A stretch of 45,377 nucleotides of DNA. Source: JANXVY01 sp034408685. Lineage in GTDB: Bacteria; Pseudomonadota; Alphaproteobacteria; Rhizobiales; Hyphomicrobiaceae. The stretch covers positions 1-45,377 of the forward strand of contig JAWXCP010000134.1 in the NCBI GenBank assembly GCA_034408685.1. The letters run 5' to 3'. The translations under genes and the position numbers were made by a program. Of the stretch, positions 9,102 to 17,826 are shown one piece after another; the first letter of the stretch is position 1, and every line of letters starts with the position of its first letter. The notes under the pieces were generated by a model. It searched no databases. It saw nothing but the letters and a program-made list of their open reading frames with translations, and was not told where the DNA came from.

Positions 9102-9338
9102 ATGCCGATGGAAGCCAGCGAGATCGAGCGCCTGATCAAGGCCAAATTTCCCGAGGCCGAGGTGACACTCAAGGACCTTGCCGGCGACAATGATCATTGG
9201 GCAGCGCACGTCGTGACAGCGGAATTTGTCGGCAAATCGCGCGTGCAACAGCACCAGATGGTCTACGAGGCGCTCGGCGGACGCATGGGCGGCGTGCTCC
9301 ATGCCTTGCAACTCACCACGGCCGCCCGCCGGGATTGA
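9102..9338 (+). CDS. BolA/IbaG family protein
   Basis: A 78 aa BolA-fold protein. The helix-turn SRVQQHQMVYEALGGRMGGVLHALQL holds the conserved His and Val/Tyr-Ala pattern; the N-terminus MEASEIERLIKAKFPEAEVTLKDLAGDNDHW is typical of the IbaG/BolA2 type. Such proteins partner with monothiol glutaredoxins to handle [2Fe-2S] clusters. In many alphaproteobacteria grxD follows directly, but not here. GGAGA ribosome site before ATG 9102. Confidence 0.93.
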   Translation: MPMEASEIERLIKAKFPEAEVTLKDLAGDNDHWAAHVVTAEFVGKSRVQQHQMVYEALGGRMGGVLHALQLTTAARRD

Positions 9339-9442
9339 GGTCCCTCTCGCACCGGTCAGGAATGGCTCCGAGCGTTAACGCCCGATTGACGTGACCAACG
9401 CTATGGTCGGCGCGACGCTGCCGTCCTCCCGCTGGTCGATCC

Positions 9443-9955
9443 ATGTTCGAGCGAAACCCCGTCGACAACCTCTCCGCCGTGACGGTCGCCGTCGAGGTCA
9501 CGCTGGCCGATGGCGATACCATCACCGGACGCGCGGCAGTGCCGAACGCGCGGTCGGTTCACAAGCTGATGGATGGCGGCGAGGCGTTCCTCTACGTCGA
9601 GCAATTCGATGGCGAGGCGTCGTTCATACCGAAAGCGTCGATCAAGGCCCTGAAGCTCGTCACGCCGATGCGCCCGCAGCCGCTCAACAGCCGCGCGGCT
9701 GATGCAACCAATTTCGACCCGTTCCGTGTGCTGGGCCTTGGCCGCGACGCGCCGTGGGACGACATCAAGAGTGCCTACCATCGGCTGGCAAAAGTCTACC
9801 ATCCCGATGTTTACGCCAGCGTGACGCTGCCACCTGAGGTGACGACGTACCTCACCGCGCGCGCCAGCGAAGTGAACGCGGCCTTCCGCCTGTTGAAATC
9901 GCGCGAAGCGGCCAAAGAGGCGGCAAAACCCGTGTTCAGCAAACCGGCCCGCTAA
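9443..9955 (+). CDS. J-domain (DnaJ-like) protein
   Basis: A 170 aa protein with a C-terminal J-domain at about 92-155. It has the HPD motif (YHPDVY) that stimulates Hsp70 ATPase, preceded by DPFRVLGLGRDAPWDDIKSAYHRLAKVYHP. The N-terminal 85 residues form a small beta-rich domain (ADGDTITGRAAVP, GEAFLYVEQFDG). The same architecture is common in alphaproteobacterial DnaJ-like proteins next to bolA/purL genes, and its job there is unassigned. I infer a DnaK co-chaperone with a specific client. Confidence 0.9.
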   Translation: MFERNPVDNLSAVTVAVEVTLADGDTITGRAAVPNARSVHKLMDGGEAFLYVEQFDGEASFIPKASIKALKLVTPMRPQPLNSRAADATNFDPFRVLGLGRDAPWDDIKSAYHRLAKVYHPDVYASVTLPPEVTTYLTARASEVNAAFRLLKSREAAKEAAKPVFSKPAR

Positions 9956-10103
9956 TCCGGCGCAGAAGTTTCACCCGCGGCACCTTCGGACGCATGGCAG
10001 CAACCGCCCATTTCGTTGATAGTGCTCATGCGATCGAAGCGGCCAAAGCCAGCTGGCGGCTCGAGCGCTTCCCCGACAACCGTGTTGCCCGATCGAGGCC
10101 CCG

Positions 10104-11483
10104 ATGGCCGATGATGCCCTTCAGGCTGCCACCGACTCCGGTCGCGGCCCCGACGACCGTTTGCTGGCCAAGATTGCCACGGCGGTTGAATCCCGCAATC
10201 GCGCGTCCTTGCTGGCGTTGACAGGAGACCTGCGGGCGCCGGACTTGGCCGATGTCTTGATCGCGCTCGAACCCGAACTCCGGTCTGCGCTGATCGATAT
10301 CAGTGGGCCCGACTTCGATTTCGAAGCATTGTCCGAACTGCCGGCCTCGATCCGCACGGAACTGACAGACAGCATGTCGAACGAACTCATCGCCCAAGCG
10401 GTGACCGAACTCGATAGCGACGATGCCGCTTATCTGCTCGACGGACTGGAAGCCCAGGACCAGGAGGAGGTCCTCGCCCAACTGACGACGAGCGATCGCG
10501 CGGCGGTCGAACGGAACCTCGAATACCCCGAGGAGAGCGCTGGCCGCGTCATGCAGGCCGAACTCGTCGCGGTGCCGCCATTCTGGACCGTTGGCCGTGT
10601 CATCGACCATATGCGCGAGACCGCCGAACTGCCGGAAACCTTCGCCGAGATCTTCGTCGTCGATCCAGGGTTCCACGTGCTCGGCACCGTCGACCTGTCT
10701 CGCCTGCTGCGCTCCAAGCGCGAGGTTGGCATCGAAGCCATTATGGATACCGATCGGCACGAGTTGCCAGCCGACGCCGATTTCGAGGACGTCAAACGCC
10801 AGTTCCAACGCTACGACCTGATTTCTGCGGCCGTCGTGGATGAAAACAAGCGTCTCGTCGGCGTGGTCACGGTCGACGACGTCGTCGAGATGATCCGCGA
10901 GGATGCCGAAAAAGACATCAAGCGGATGGCCGGTGTCGGCGCTGACGAGGCCGTCGTCGATAACGTGCGATCGGTTTTTCCACAGCGTTTTACCTGGTTG
11001 CTGGTCAACCTGTTCACCGCCTTGCTGGCATCCCTCGTCATCAAGAGGTTCGATCAGGTGATCGAGCAAATGGTGGCGTTGGCCGTGCTGATGCCGATCG
11101 TGGCGTCGATGGGCGGCAACGCTGGCAACCAGACGATGACCGTCGCCGTTCGGGCGCTCGCCACGCGCGAGCTGACAGCGCGAAATATGATGCGGTTTGC
11201 TGGCCGCGAGATCATCGTGGCGCTGCTAAATGGCTTGGCGTTCGCCCTGATCGTTGGCGTTGTCGCCTATTTCTGGTTTGGCACCGCGATGCTCGGCGTT
11301 GTAATATCCCTGGCGCTGGTCTTGAATTTGTCGGCGGCGGCGGTCGCTGGCGTATCGATACCCATCGTGCTCGACCGCCTCGATTATGATCCGGCCATCT
11401 CGTCGACGGTTTTGGTGACAACCGTCACAGACGTCGTCGGGTTTCTAGCTTTTCTTGGGCTCGCCTCGTTGCTGCTGATGTAG
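10104..11483 (+). CDS. mgtE: Magnesium transporter MgtE
   Basis: Mg2+ channel/transporter of 459 aa. The MgtE N domain (about 35-140) is followed by a CBS pair (about 145-265, with VDDVVEMI) that senses cytoplasmic Mg2+. Five C-terminal membrane helices begin around residue 290 with FTWLLVNLFTALLAS. The pore signature region MPIVASMGGNAGNQT is present and intact. The start at ATG 10104 lies just after the family's variable N-terminus. It is likely a single-gene unit. Confidence 0.95.
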   Translation: MADDALQAATDSGRGPDDRLLAKIATAVESRNRASLLALTGDLRAPDLADVLIALEPELRSALIDISGPDFDFEALSELPASIRTELTDSMSNELIAQAVTELDSDDAAYLLDGLEAQDQEEVLAQLTTSDRAAVERNLEYPEESAGRVMQAELVAVPPFWTVGRVIDHMRETAELPETFAEIFVVDPGFHVLGTVDLSRLLRSKREVGIEAIMDTDRHELPADADFEDVKRQFQRYDLISAAVVDENKRLVGVVTVDDVVEMIREDAEKDIKRMAGVGADEAVVDNVRSVFPQRFTWLLVNLFTALLASLVIKRFDQVIEQMVALAVLMPIVASMGGNAGNQTMTVAVRALATRELTARNMMRFAGREIIVALLNGLAFALIVGVVAYFWFGTAMLGVVISLALVLNLSAAAVAGVSIPIVLDRLDYDPAISSTVLVTTVTDVVGFLAFLGLASLLLM

Positions 11484-11601
11484 GTGAACGCTTGAACCGT
11501 TGCATGCGCTTGTCCGGCGCGAACCCACCGCGGCGTCGCCGCCCGGCCACACTTCGGCTACAGCGCCTTGCCATGCCGTTTAACCGAGCTACAGAGGGGC
11601 C

Positions 11602-12720
11602 ATGACCGATATCATTCGACAGCCTCGTGCCCGTTGGGCCGCGCTTGCCAAGGCCGCACTCGTGGCGGTCGGGCTTGCCAGCGCCATTGCTCCCATCACG
11701 GGTGATGGCGCCGTAGCCCAAAAGCGTCCAGCAGCGTCGCCGCCACCCGCAGGTTGCGGCAGTGCGGGCGCGATCGGGGTATCACGCACCGTTGAAATCG
11801 ATACCACAGGCGGTCCCCGTTATGGTCACCAGCAGTATAAAGACATCGATTTCTTGCAGGATGGCGAGATTGTCCTGACGTTCGACGACGGGCCGCTTCG
11901 GCCTTACACCGTCCCGGTGTTGAAGGCGCTCGAGGCGCATTGCACCAAAGCGACATTCTTTGTCGTGGGGCGGATGGCGGCCGCCGATCCCGAACTGGTC
12001 CGTGATACGGCCCGGCGCGGCCACACGATCGGGACACACACATTCTCGCACGCCGATGCCCGCCGAATCGGACCAGCCAGGGCGCGCGCCGACGCCGAAC
12101 TCGGCATCAGCACCGTTAGCCGTGCGCTTGGCCGTCCGGTCGCGCCGTTCTTCCGGTTTCCATATTTGTCTGCCCCCGACACCACCGCAAACTATCTCCG
12201 CGGGCGTGGCATCGGCGTGTTTTCGATCGATGCCGACGCCTATGACTATCGCAGCAAAGACCCAGCAGCAGTTCACCGCGCCATCGTCAGCCAGTTGACG
12301 GTCAAGCGGAAGGGTATCCTGCTGTTCCATGACATCCAGCCGTCGACGGCTGGTGCCATGATGGGCTTGCTGTCGGATCTCCACACGCGTGGTTTTCGCG
12401 TCGTCCACATGGTGCCGAAGTCGCAAACCGCCACGCTCGCCGAATTCGACGGTTTGGCAGACAAAGAGATGACGCGGCGCGGGTCGGCTAGTCCGCTCGC
12501 CAATCGCTCGATTTTGCTTGGCGCGGACCCGCCGGGTCGCGGTGGACAAACGCCCGGTGTGGAAATACTGCCATGGGGCACAGTTGCCGGAAGGCCACAG
12601 CAGGCGCAGCAGCCGTCCGCTGCGGCTCAGCCGCCTCCTGTCCGGGCCGCCCCGCCGCCACGAACGCGTTATGTTCCGCCGGTCGTGGACGACAACTGGG
12701 CGCTAAGGGTTTTTGAGTGA
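11602..12720 (+). CDS. Exported polysaccharide deacetylase (NodB-like)
   Basis: A 372 aa exported protein. An N-terminal hydrophobic segment (LAKAALVAVGLASAIAP) acts as signal peptide or anchor. The NodB homology domain spans about 90-290. It has the metal-binding TFDDGP near 93-98, the HTFSH metal histidines, the FFRFPY arginine motif, and LLFHDIQ near the end. Carbohydrate esterase family 4 enzymes remove N-acetyl groups from chitin, peptidoglycan or other polysaccharides; the substrate here is unknown. The last 60 residues are Pro/Gln/Ala-rich and disordered. Confidence 0.92.
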   Translation: MTDIIRQPRARWAALAKAALVAVGLASAIAPITGDGAVAQKRPAASPPPAGCGSAGAIGVSRTVEIDTTGGPRYGHQQYKDIDFLQDGEIVLTFDDGPLRPYTVPVLKALEAHCTKATFFVVGRMAAADPELVRDTARRGHTIGTHTFSHADARRIGPARARADAELGISTVSRALGRPVAPFFRFPYLSAPDTTANYLRGRGIGVFSIDADAYDYRSKDPAAVHRAIVSQLTVKRKGILLFHDIQPSTAGAMMGLLSDLHTRGFRVVHMVPKSQTATLAEFDGLADKEMTRRGSASPLANRSILLGADPPGRGGQTPGVEILPWGTVAGRPQQAQQPSAAAQPPPVRAAPPPRTRYVPPVVDDNWALRVFE

Positions 12721-12835
12721 ACATATCCTAGACTTGGCCGCGCGGGTTTGCCGTTTGGCGGCAACTGCGATCTAGACCAGACGTGCTAAGCTTCGAGCGT
12801 GTTGCGTCTCGGGCGCGTTACGTGAACCGGTTGCC

Positions 12836-14149
12836 ATGTCCTTTGAAGTCCTCGTGCTGCTCGTCGCGATCGTCCTTCTGATCGGTCTGTCGGCATTCTT
12901 TAATATGAGCGAGACCGCGCTGACGGCCTCGTCGCGGCCCCGCATGCACACGTTGGCTCAAGACGGCGACCATCGTGCGAAACTCGTCAATAAGCTGATG
13001 CAATCGCCCGAGCGCGTCATTGGCGCCGTCTTGCTGGGCAATACGCTTGTCGATGTGCTGGCAGCTTCGCTTGCGACGACACTGGCATTGACGCTGATCG
13101 GCAAGGGTTTTGGCGAACTCACGGCGTCGATCGTGATGACGGTCCTTATCGTTATCTTCGCGGCCGTCTTGCCCAAAACCTACGCCTTGGCGGAACCCGA
13201 CCGCGTCAGCCTGTTTGTCGCCCCGATCATGCGCGGCGTGATTGTCATCCTGTTGCCAGCGACAATCGCCATCCAGCACATCGTGCGGTGGTTGTTGCGG
13301 CTGACACCGTCGACCAAGGACGATGCCGCCAATATCTTGGAATCGCATCAGGAGTTGCGTGGCACGATCGAGCTTGGCCAGCGCGACGGCGGCATGCAGA
13401 AAAACGATGCGCACATGCTCGGCGGCATTCTCGACCTGTCCGACCTTCAAGTGCTCGACGTCATGGTACATCGCACCAAGATGGAGACCGTGAACGCCGA
13501 TGAACCCAACCATAAGATCATCGACGCGATTTTGAAGTCGCAGTATACGCGCGTGCCGATCTGGAAAGACGAGGCCGAGAACATCGTTGGCGTGCTCCAC
13601 ACCAAGGATTTGCTGGTCGCGCTCGGACGCAACGGCTGGGATATCGAGCAACTCGACATCATGGGCTTTGCGGCCAAGCCTTGGTTCGTCCCCGACACGA
13701 CCAGCGTGCGAGACCAGCTTAATCAGTTCTTGAAGCAAAAGCAGCAGATGGCGCTCGTGGTCGACGAGTATGGCGAGGTCCAGGGCCTCATCACGCTCGA
13801 GGACATTCTGGAAGAAATCGTCGGCCAGATCGCCGATGAGCACGATACCCATGAGACAGCGATCCGTCCGCTCACCGATGGCACCGTCAATGTCGATGGC
13901 ACCGTCGCCATCCGCGATTTGAACCGGCATATGGATTGGGATTTGCCGGACGAAGAAGCGACCACGATCGCCGGTCTCGTCATCCATGAAGCGCAGATGA
14001 TCCCGGAACCAGGTCAAGCTTTCACCTTCCACGGCTACCGATTCGAAGTTCTGCGCAAATCCCGCAACAAAATTACTGCATTACGCATCAAACCGATGGC
14101 GCCCGTTGCCAGCGCCGATGGCGAGAGCGACGCGATGATCGCCGGTTGA
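12836..14149 (+). CDS. CNNM/CorC-HlyC family transport protein
   Basis: A 437 aa protein with a DUF21/CNNM membrane domain (about 1-190; NMSETALTASSRPR, GNTLVDVLAASL), two CBS domains (about 210-330; MVHRTKMETVNADEP, VDEYGEVQGLITLEDILEEIVG) and a CorC_HlyC domain (about 345-425). Proteins of this type export Mg2+ or Co2+ or modulate cation transport; 'hemolysin' labels in databases are historical. ATG 12836 gives a standard N-terminus (MSFEVLVLLVAIVLLI). It lies near mgtE but is not in an operon with it. Confidence 0.93.
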   Translation: MSFEVLVLLVAIVLLIGLSAFFNMSETALTASSRPRMHTLAQDGDHRAKLVNKLMQSPERVIGAVLLGNTLVDVLAASLATTLALTLIGKGFGELTASIVMTVLIVIFAAVLPKTYALAEPDRVSLFVAPIMRGVIVILLPATIAIQHIVRWLLRLTPSTKDDAANILESHQELRGTIELGQRDGGMQKNDAHMLGGILDLSDLQVLDVMVHRTKMETVNADEPNHKIIDAILKSQYTRVPIWKDEAENIVGVLHTKDLLVALGRNGWDIEQLDIMGFAAKPWFVPDTTSVRDQLNQFLKQKQQMALVVDEYGEVQGLITLEDILEEIVGQIADEHDTHETAIRPLTDGTVNVDGTVAIRDLNRHMDWDLPDEEATTIAGLVIHEAQMIPEPGQAFTFHGYRFEVLRKSRNKITALRIKPMAPVASADGESDAMIAG

Positions 14150-14168
14150 CCGGCCAAAAAGTGAGCCT

Positions 14169-14209
14169 GCCGAGGCTCCCCCCCGGCTTCCCCCCCGGGC
14201 TCCCTCGGC
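14169..14209 (+). terminator. Inverted repeat after the CNNM/CorC gene
   Basis: GCCGAGG at 14169-14175 pairs with CCTCGGC at 14203-14209 around C-rich direct repeats (GGCTCCCCCC-like units). It sits 20 nt after the stop codon. No T tract follows, so it may be a processed 3' hairpin rather than an intrinsic terminator. Confidence 0.4.
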
Positions 14210-14376
14210 CTTGAAACTTCCATAGTTCGCAACTATTGAATAATGGACGGCGTGGCGGTGAAACCGCTTACGTCGCCGGACCGTTTACCTAACAGCCGGA
14301 GCGCAGTCATCGACGACTGCTGCGCCGGTGCCGACGGGCTGCACCCGCGCCGTTGGTTCCTCACAAGGAGTTTTAC

Positions 14377-14997
14377 ATGAAGTTCGTAGGCATTGCTCTG
14401 TCCGCTATTCTCGCGCTCTCTGCCGCCATCCAGCCCGCAAGCGCTCAGCTCGCCGTGGATGTGCCGGCTGGAACCTACAAGGTCGATCCAACGCATGCGA
14501 GCGTACACTGGAAGGTCTCGCATCTTGGCCTGTCGAACTACACCGGCCGTTTTGTCCGCTTCGACGCCACCTTGACGATCGACCCGGCGAGACCAGAGGC
14601 AGCCAAGCTCGAAGCGTCGGTCGATCCGACCTCGTTGCGGACCGACTATCCGTTTGCCGATAAAAAAGACTTCGACAAGCAACTGATCGAAGACGCGAAG
14701 TGGTTCAATGCAACGGTCGCCAAGTCGATGAGTTTCAAGTCGACATCCGTCAAGATGACCGGCGCCAAGACGGCCGACGTCGTAGGTGAGATTTCGCTAC
14801 TTGGCGTGTCGAAGCCGCTGACGCTGAAGGCGACGCTCAACGGCGGTATGAAGGAGCAGCCGTTCGCCAAGAAGCCCGCTCTCGGGTTTTCCGCTGTCGG
14901 CACGCTGAAGCGCTCCGATTTCGGCATGAGCTACCTCGTGCCAAACATTGGCGACGAAGTGCAGATCATCATCGAAGCCGAGTTCCTTGGATCGTAA
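14377..14997 (+). CDS. YceI family periplasmic protein (1)
   Basis: A 206 aa lipocalin-like YceI protein with signal peptide MKFVGIALSAILALSAAIQPASA. The mature domain has the family pattern YKVDPTHASVHWKVSHLGLSNYTGRF, WFNATVAKSMSFKS and the C-terminal GFSAVGTLKRSDFGMSYLVPNIGDEV. Members bind long polyisoprenoid or amide lipids. The start at 14377 follows AAGGAG by 7 nt. It pairs with cytochrome b561 and a second YceI in a YceI-cyb561-YceI cluster, a common arrangement that suggests a membrane quinone or isoprenoid partner. Confidence 0.94.
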   Translation: MKFVGIALSAILALSAAIQPASAQLAVDVPAGTYKVDPTHASVHWKVSHLGLSNYTGRFVRFDATLTIDPARPEAAKLEASVDPTSLRTDYPFADKKDFDKQLIEDAKWFNATVAKSMSFKSTSVKMTGAKTADVVGEISLLGVSKPLTLKATLNGGMKEQPFAKKPALGFSAVGTLKRSDFGMSYLVPNIGDEVQIIIEAEFLGS

Positions 14998-15093
14998 TCG
15001 TTAGCGTAATTTCTGACTTGCATCCCTCGCCGTGAGATCCGGCGCGTTTTGTGCGCGCCGGATCGTCAAGGCCGTAAACGACGGGCGCAAAAC

Positions 15094-15702
15094 ATGAATG
15101 CCATTGGCAACGAACGTTATAACGCCGTAGCGATGACCCTGCACTGGCTGATCGCACTGTCGATTATCGCGCTGATCGCGGCTGGCGTGTGGATGGTCGA
15201 TGCCATCAAGCAGCCGGAGTCGCGGGCCACCGCTTTCCAGACCTATCAACTGCACAAGTCGCTCGGCCTGACGGTTCTCGTATTGTCTGTGTTGCGGCTG
15301 GCATGGCGCCTGACGTATCGCGCACCGCCACTTCCTGACGGGATGTCGGCCTTTGAACGGTTCGCTGCCAAGTCGACCCACATCCTATTCTATGCGCTGA
15401 TGATCGGGATGCCGCTGGCCGGCTGGGCCATGGTGTCGGCAAGCAAGTTCGGGCTGCCGACGATCGTGTTCGGACTTTTCGAATGGCCGCACATCGCCTG
15501 GATCGAGACGATCGACAATCTGGAAACCAAAGCTGCGACGGAAGCGGTCTTCAAAACCGCTCACAAATACATGGGCTATGCCCTCGGCGCGCTTCTCGTG
15601 CTGCACGTCGGCGCGGCTTTGAAACATCATTTCGTCAACCGCGATGGCGTTCTCGCGCGGATGGTGCCCGGTATTCAAGCCCGCGGCAGCCACAACGCCT
15701 GA
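15094..15702 (+). CDS. Cytochrome b561
   Basis: A di-haem b membrane protein of 202 aa with four transmembrane helices. Haem-ligand histidines are visible in MTLHWLIALSI, YQLHKSLGLTVLVLSVLRL, HKYMGYALGALLVLHVGAALKHHF. Family members shuttle electrons between the quinone pool and periplasmic acceptors. ATG 15094 was chosen because it gives the usual NERYNAVAMTLHW start. It lies between two yceI genes, 97 and 24 bp away, and is probably co-transcribed with the second. Confidence 0.94.
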   Translation: MNAIGNERYNAVAMTLHWLIALSIIALIAAGVWMVDAIKQPESRATAFQTYQLHKSLGLTVLVLSVLRLAWRLTYRAPPLPDGMSAFERFAAKSTHILFYALMIGMPLAGWAMVSASKFGLPTIVFGLFEWPHIAWIETIDNLETKAATEAVFKTAHKYMGYALGALLVLHVGAALKHHFVNRDGVLARMVPGIQARGSHNA

Positions 15703-15725
15703 CCCGATCGAAAACGGTCGAACTT

Positions 15726-16313
15726 ATGGACATCGACATGAAACGACTTTGCTTAGCCGTCGCCGCTCTTGCCATCTCGGTTGCGGGCAGCATTCTATCG
15801 CCAGCAGATGCGTCGGCGACGACGTGGTCTGTCGTGCCAGGGGAGAGCCGCATCGGGTTTTCGGGCAGCCATGCTGGTAAAGCGTTCAAAGGAACGTTCG
15901 AACGGTGGCAGGCAGACATCACCTTCGATCCCGCAAACCTGTCGACGGCTAAGGCGACGGTGTCAGTGGCGTTGTCGTCGGCAAAAACCGGCGACATCAC
16001 GTACGACAAGACGCTGCCGACTGTCGATTGGTTCGATATTGCAAAATCACCATCGGGCGTGTTCGAGACGACCGCGTTCCGGTCTGTCGGCGGCGACAAA
16101 TACGAGGCAGATGGCAGCCTCGACGTTCGGGGCTTCAAGGTGCCGGTCAAGCTCGCCTTCGAGTTCAAGGCCAATGGCGACACGGCAAAGTTGACCGGCA
16201 AGACGCAACTGAAGAGGCTCGATTTCGGGATCGGCAAGGGCTCCGATGCACCCGGTGAATGGGTGTCTCTCGACATCCCGATCGACGTTTCAGTGAGCCT
16301 CAAGAAAAGCTGA
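15726..16313 (+). CDS. YceI family periplasmic protein (2)
   Basis: A 195 aa YceI paralogue with signal peptide MKRLCLAVAALAISVAGSI...ADASA. The mature domain has TWSVVPGESRIGFSGSHAGKAFKGTFERW, then LDVRGFKVPVKLAFEF and KTQLKRLDFGIGKG. Two ATGs compete (15726 and 15738); the second gives the cleaner signal peptide, and neither has a strong ribosome site. It follows cytochrome b561 by 24 bp. It is distant from the first YceI in the same cluster, as in other genomes where two paralogues flank cyb561. Confidence 0.92.
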   Translation: MDIDMKRLCLAVAALAISVAGSILSPADASATTWSVVPGESRIGFSGSHAGKAFKGTFERWQADITFDPANLSTAKATVSVALSSAKTGDITYDKTLPTVDWFDIAKSPSGVFETTAFRSVGGDKYEADGSLDVRGFKVPVKLAFEFKANGDTAKLTGKTQLKRLDFGIGKGSDAPGEWVSLDIPIDVSVSLKKS

Positions 16314-16402
16314 GTTGGGTTCGGTACGAAGTAACCATACCGAGATTAACCCGTCGCCCCGCCGCCACCGCGCCCGCGTTTTGGCACGACTCGTGAGATG
16401 CG

Positions 16403-17701
16403 GTGGACATGAGAATTCTCCATGTCCTGCGCGCACCCGTTGGTGGCTTGTTCCGCCATGTCATCGATCTTGCTTGTGAACAATCTTGGCTGGGCCATGA
16501 TGTCGGGCTTGTCATGTCCACCGGCAACGATCCGCTCACAGAAGCAAAACTCGCTCGCATCAGCCATCACCTGTCGCTCGGCATTCGGCGGTTGCCGATG
16601 AACCGTGTGCCGCGTTTCTCCGACGTAATGACGTGCCATGCTGTCCGGCGCGCCGCGACAGAGGTCCAGGCCGACATCATCCACGGGCATGGTGCCAAAG
16701 GTGGTGCCTTCGCGCGGTTGGCTAGCGTCGGGCTGAAGACGGGAACTGGCGGCAAGGTGCAGGTTTTCTACACGCCCCACGGCGGCACGCTGAACTATTC
16801 GCCGGGCTCGCTGACCGGGCTCGCGTACCATTCTGTCGAACGGCTGCTCGACCCGCTGACGGATGGTGTCATCTTCGAGAGCGCCCATGCCGCGCGGGTT
16901 TACGCGTCGGTTATTGGTGCGGGCCGCGCGCCACGCCGCGTCGTGCACAACGGGCTCAAACCATCGGATTTCAATGCGATCGCGCAGCTTCCAGACGCCG
17001 CTGACATTCTCTTCATCGGCGAATTGCGCGACCTGAAAGGCGTCGAGGTCTTGCTCCGGGCGATCGCGCAACTCGACGGCATGGGCGAAGGAGCCGCAGT
17101 GCGAAAGCCGGTCACGGCCGTGATCGTTGGCAGTGGCCCCGACCAAGCCCGGTTTGTGACGTTGGCTGCCGAACTCGGTCTAGCCCAAAGGGTTACGTTC
17201 CCTGGTGCGATGCCAGCCGCCGAAGCGTTCCCCAGAGGCCGTGTGCTTGCCGTCCCGAGCCTGAAGGAAAGCCTCCCCTATATCGTTCTGGAGGCTGCAG
17301 CCGCAGCTATTCCGCTGGTCGCGACCAACGTCGGCGGCATCCCGGAAATCGTTGCGGGAACCGACACCGCTTTGGTTGCACCCGGCGACGTCGAAGCCCT
17401 TGCCGCGTCGTTGGCAGCGACATTGTCGGATCTCGACGCGGCCACCGCGCGGGCAAAACGTCTCAAATCGAGCGTTGCTGGACGTTTCACTGTGGAACGC
17501 ATGACCCGCGACATCGTCGATTTTTATGCAGCACCTGCCGCGATTGCTATGCCAGTTGGAGCAACGGCCGGATGTGGCGCGACGCGAAATCTTGCGCCAT
17601 CGGCCGCGACGGACCAAAACCACGATCGGCGCAGACATCAAGAGCGACGCGGTTGCGTCAGGTCGGACGATCTATCGTCGACCATATCGCCGGGACCATG
17701 A
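16403..17701 (+). CDS. Glycosyltransferase family 4 (GT-B)
   Basis: A 432 aa cytosolic glycosyltransferase. The N-terminal acceptor domain begins MRILHVLRAPVGGLFRHV and includes ADIIHGHGAKGG. The C-terminal donor domain (about 195-375) has LFIGELRDLKGVEVLL, VGSGPDQARF and the nucleotide-sugar binding VPSLKESLPYIVLEAAAAAIPLVATNVGGIPE with its E-x7-E motif. The last 50 residues are charged and variable. The start is GTG 16403 or ATG 16409. It precedes a polyprenyl-phosphate sugar transferase and an O-antigen ligase, so it likely builds an exopolysaccharide or O-antigen repeat unit. Confidence 0.92.
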   Translation: MDMRILHVLRAPVGGLFRHVIDLACEQSWLGHDVGLVMSTGNDPLTEAKLARISHHLSLGIRRLPMNRVPRFSDVMTCHAVRRAATEVQADIIHGHGAKGGAFARLASVGLKTGTGGKVQVFYTPHGGTLNYSPGSLTGLAYHSVERLLDPLTDGVIFESAHAARVYASVIGAGRAPRRVVHNGLKPSDFNAIAQLPDAADILFIGELRDLKGVEVLLRAIAQLDGMGEGAAVRKPVTAVIVGSGPDQARFVTLAAELGLAQRVTFPGAMPAAEAFPRGRVLAVPSLKESLPYIVLEAAAAAIPLVATNVGGIPEIVAGTDTALVAPGDVEALAASLAATLSDLDAATARAKRLKSSVAGRFTVERMTRDIVDFYAAPAAIAMPVGATAGCGATRNLAPSAATDQNHDRRRHQERRGCVRSDDLSSTISPGP

Positions 17702-17826
17702 ACCCGGAGCAGCCGCATTAACTCTAATGGGATGTTAATGGCCCGGTCGGCACCAGGACGGGGCCCATGGCACACGGCGTGCTTAGTGACGTCAACGTTC
17801 CGGTAACCTGACCGAAAAGTTGACGC

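Noticed and set aside
10026..11069. A 347-residue minus-strand frame opposite mgtE
   Set aside because: A GC-rich shadow frame; mgtE on the plus strand has full family motifs.
12818..14032. A 404-residue minus-strand frame opposite the CNNM/CorC gene
   Set aside because: Its His/Asp-rich composition is typical of antisense reading of a high-GC gene; no family similarity.
17702..17826. CtrA-type site in front of the sugar transferase
   Set aside because: Two TTAA tetramers are present but spaced 13 bp apart, not the 7 bp needed for a CtrA box.
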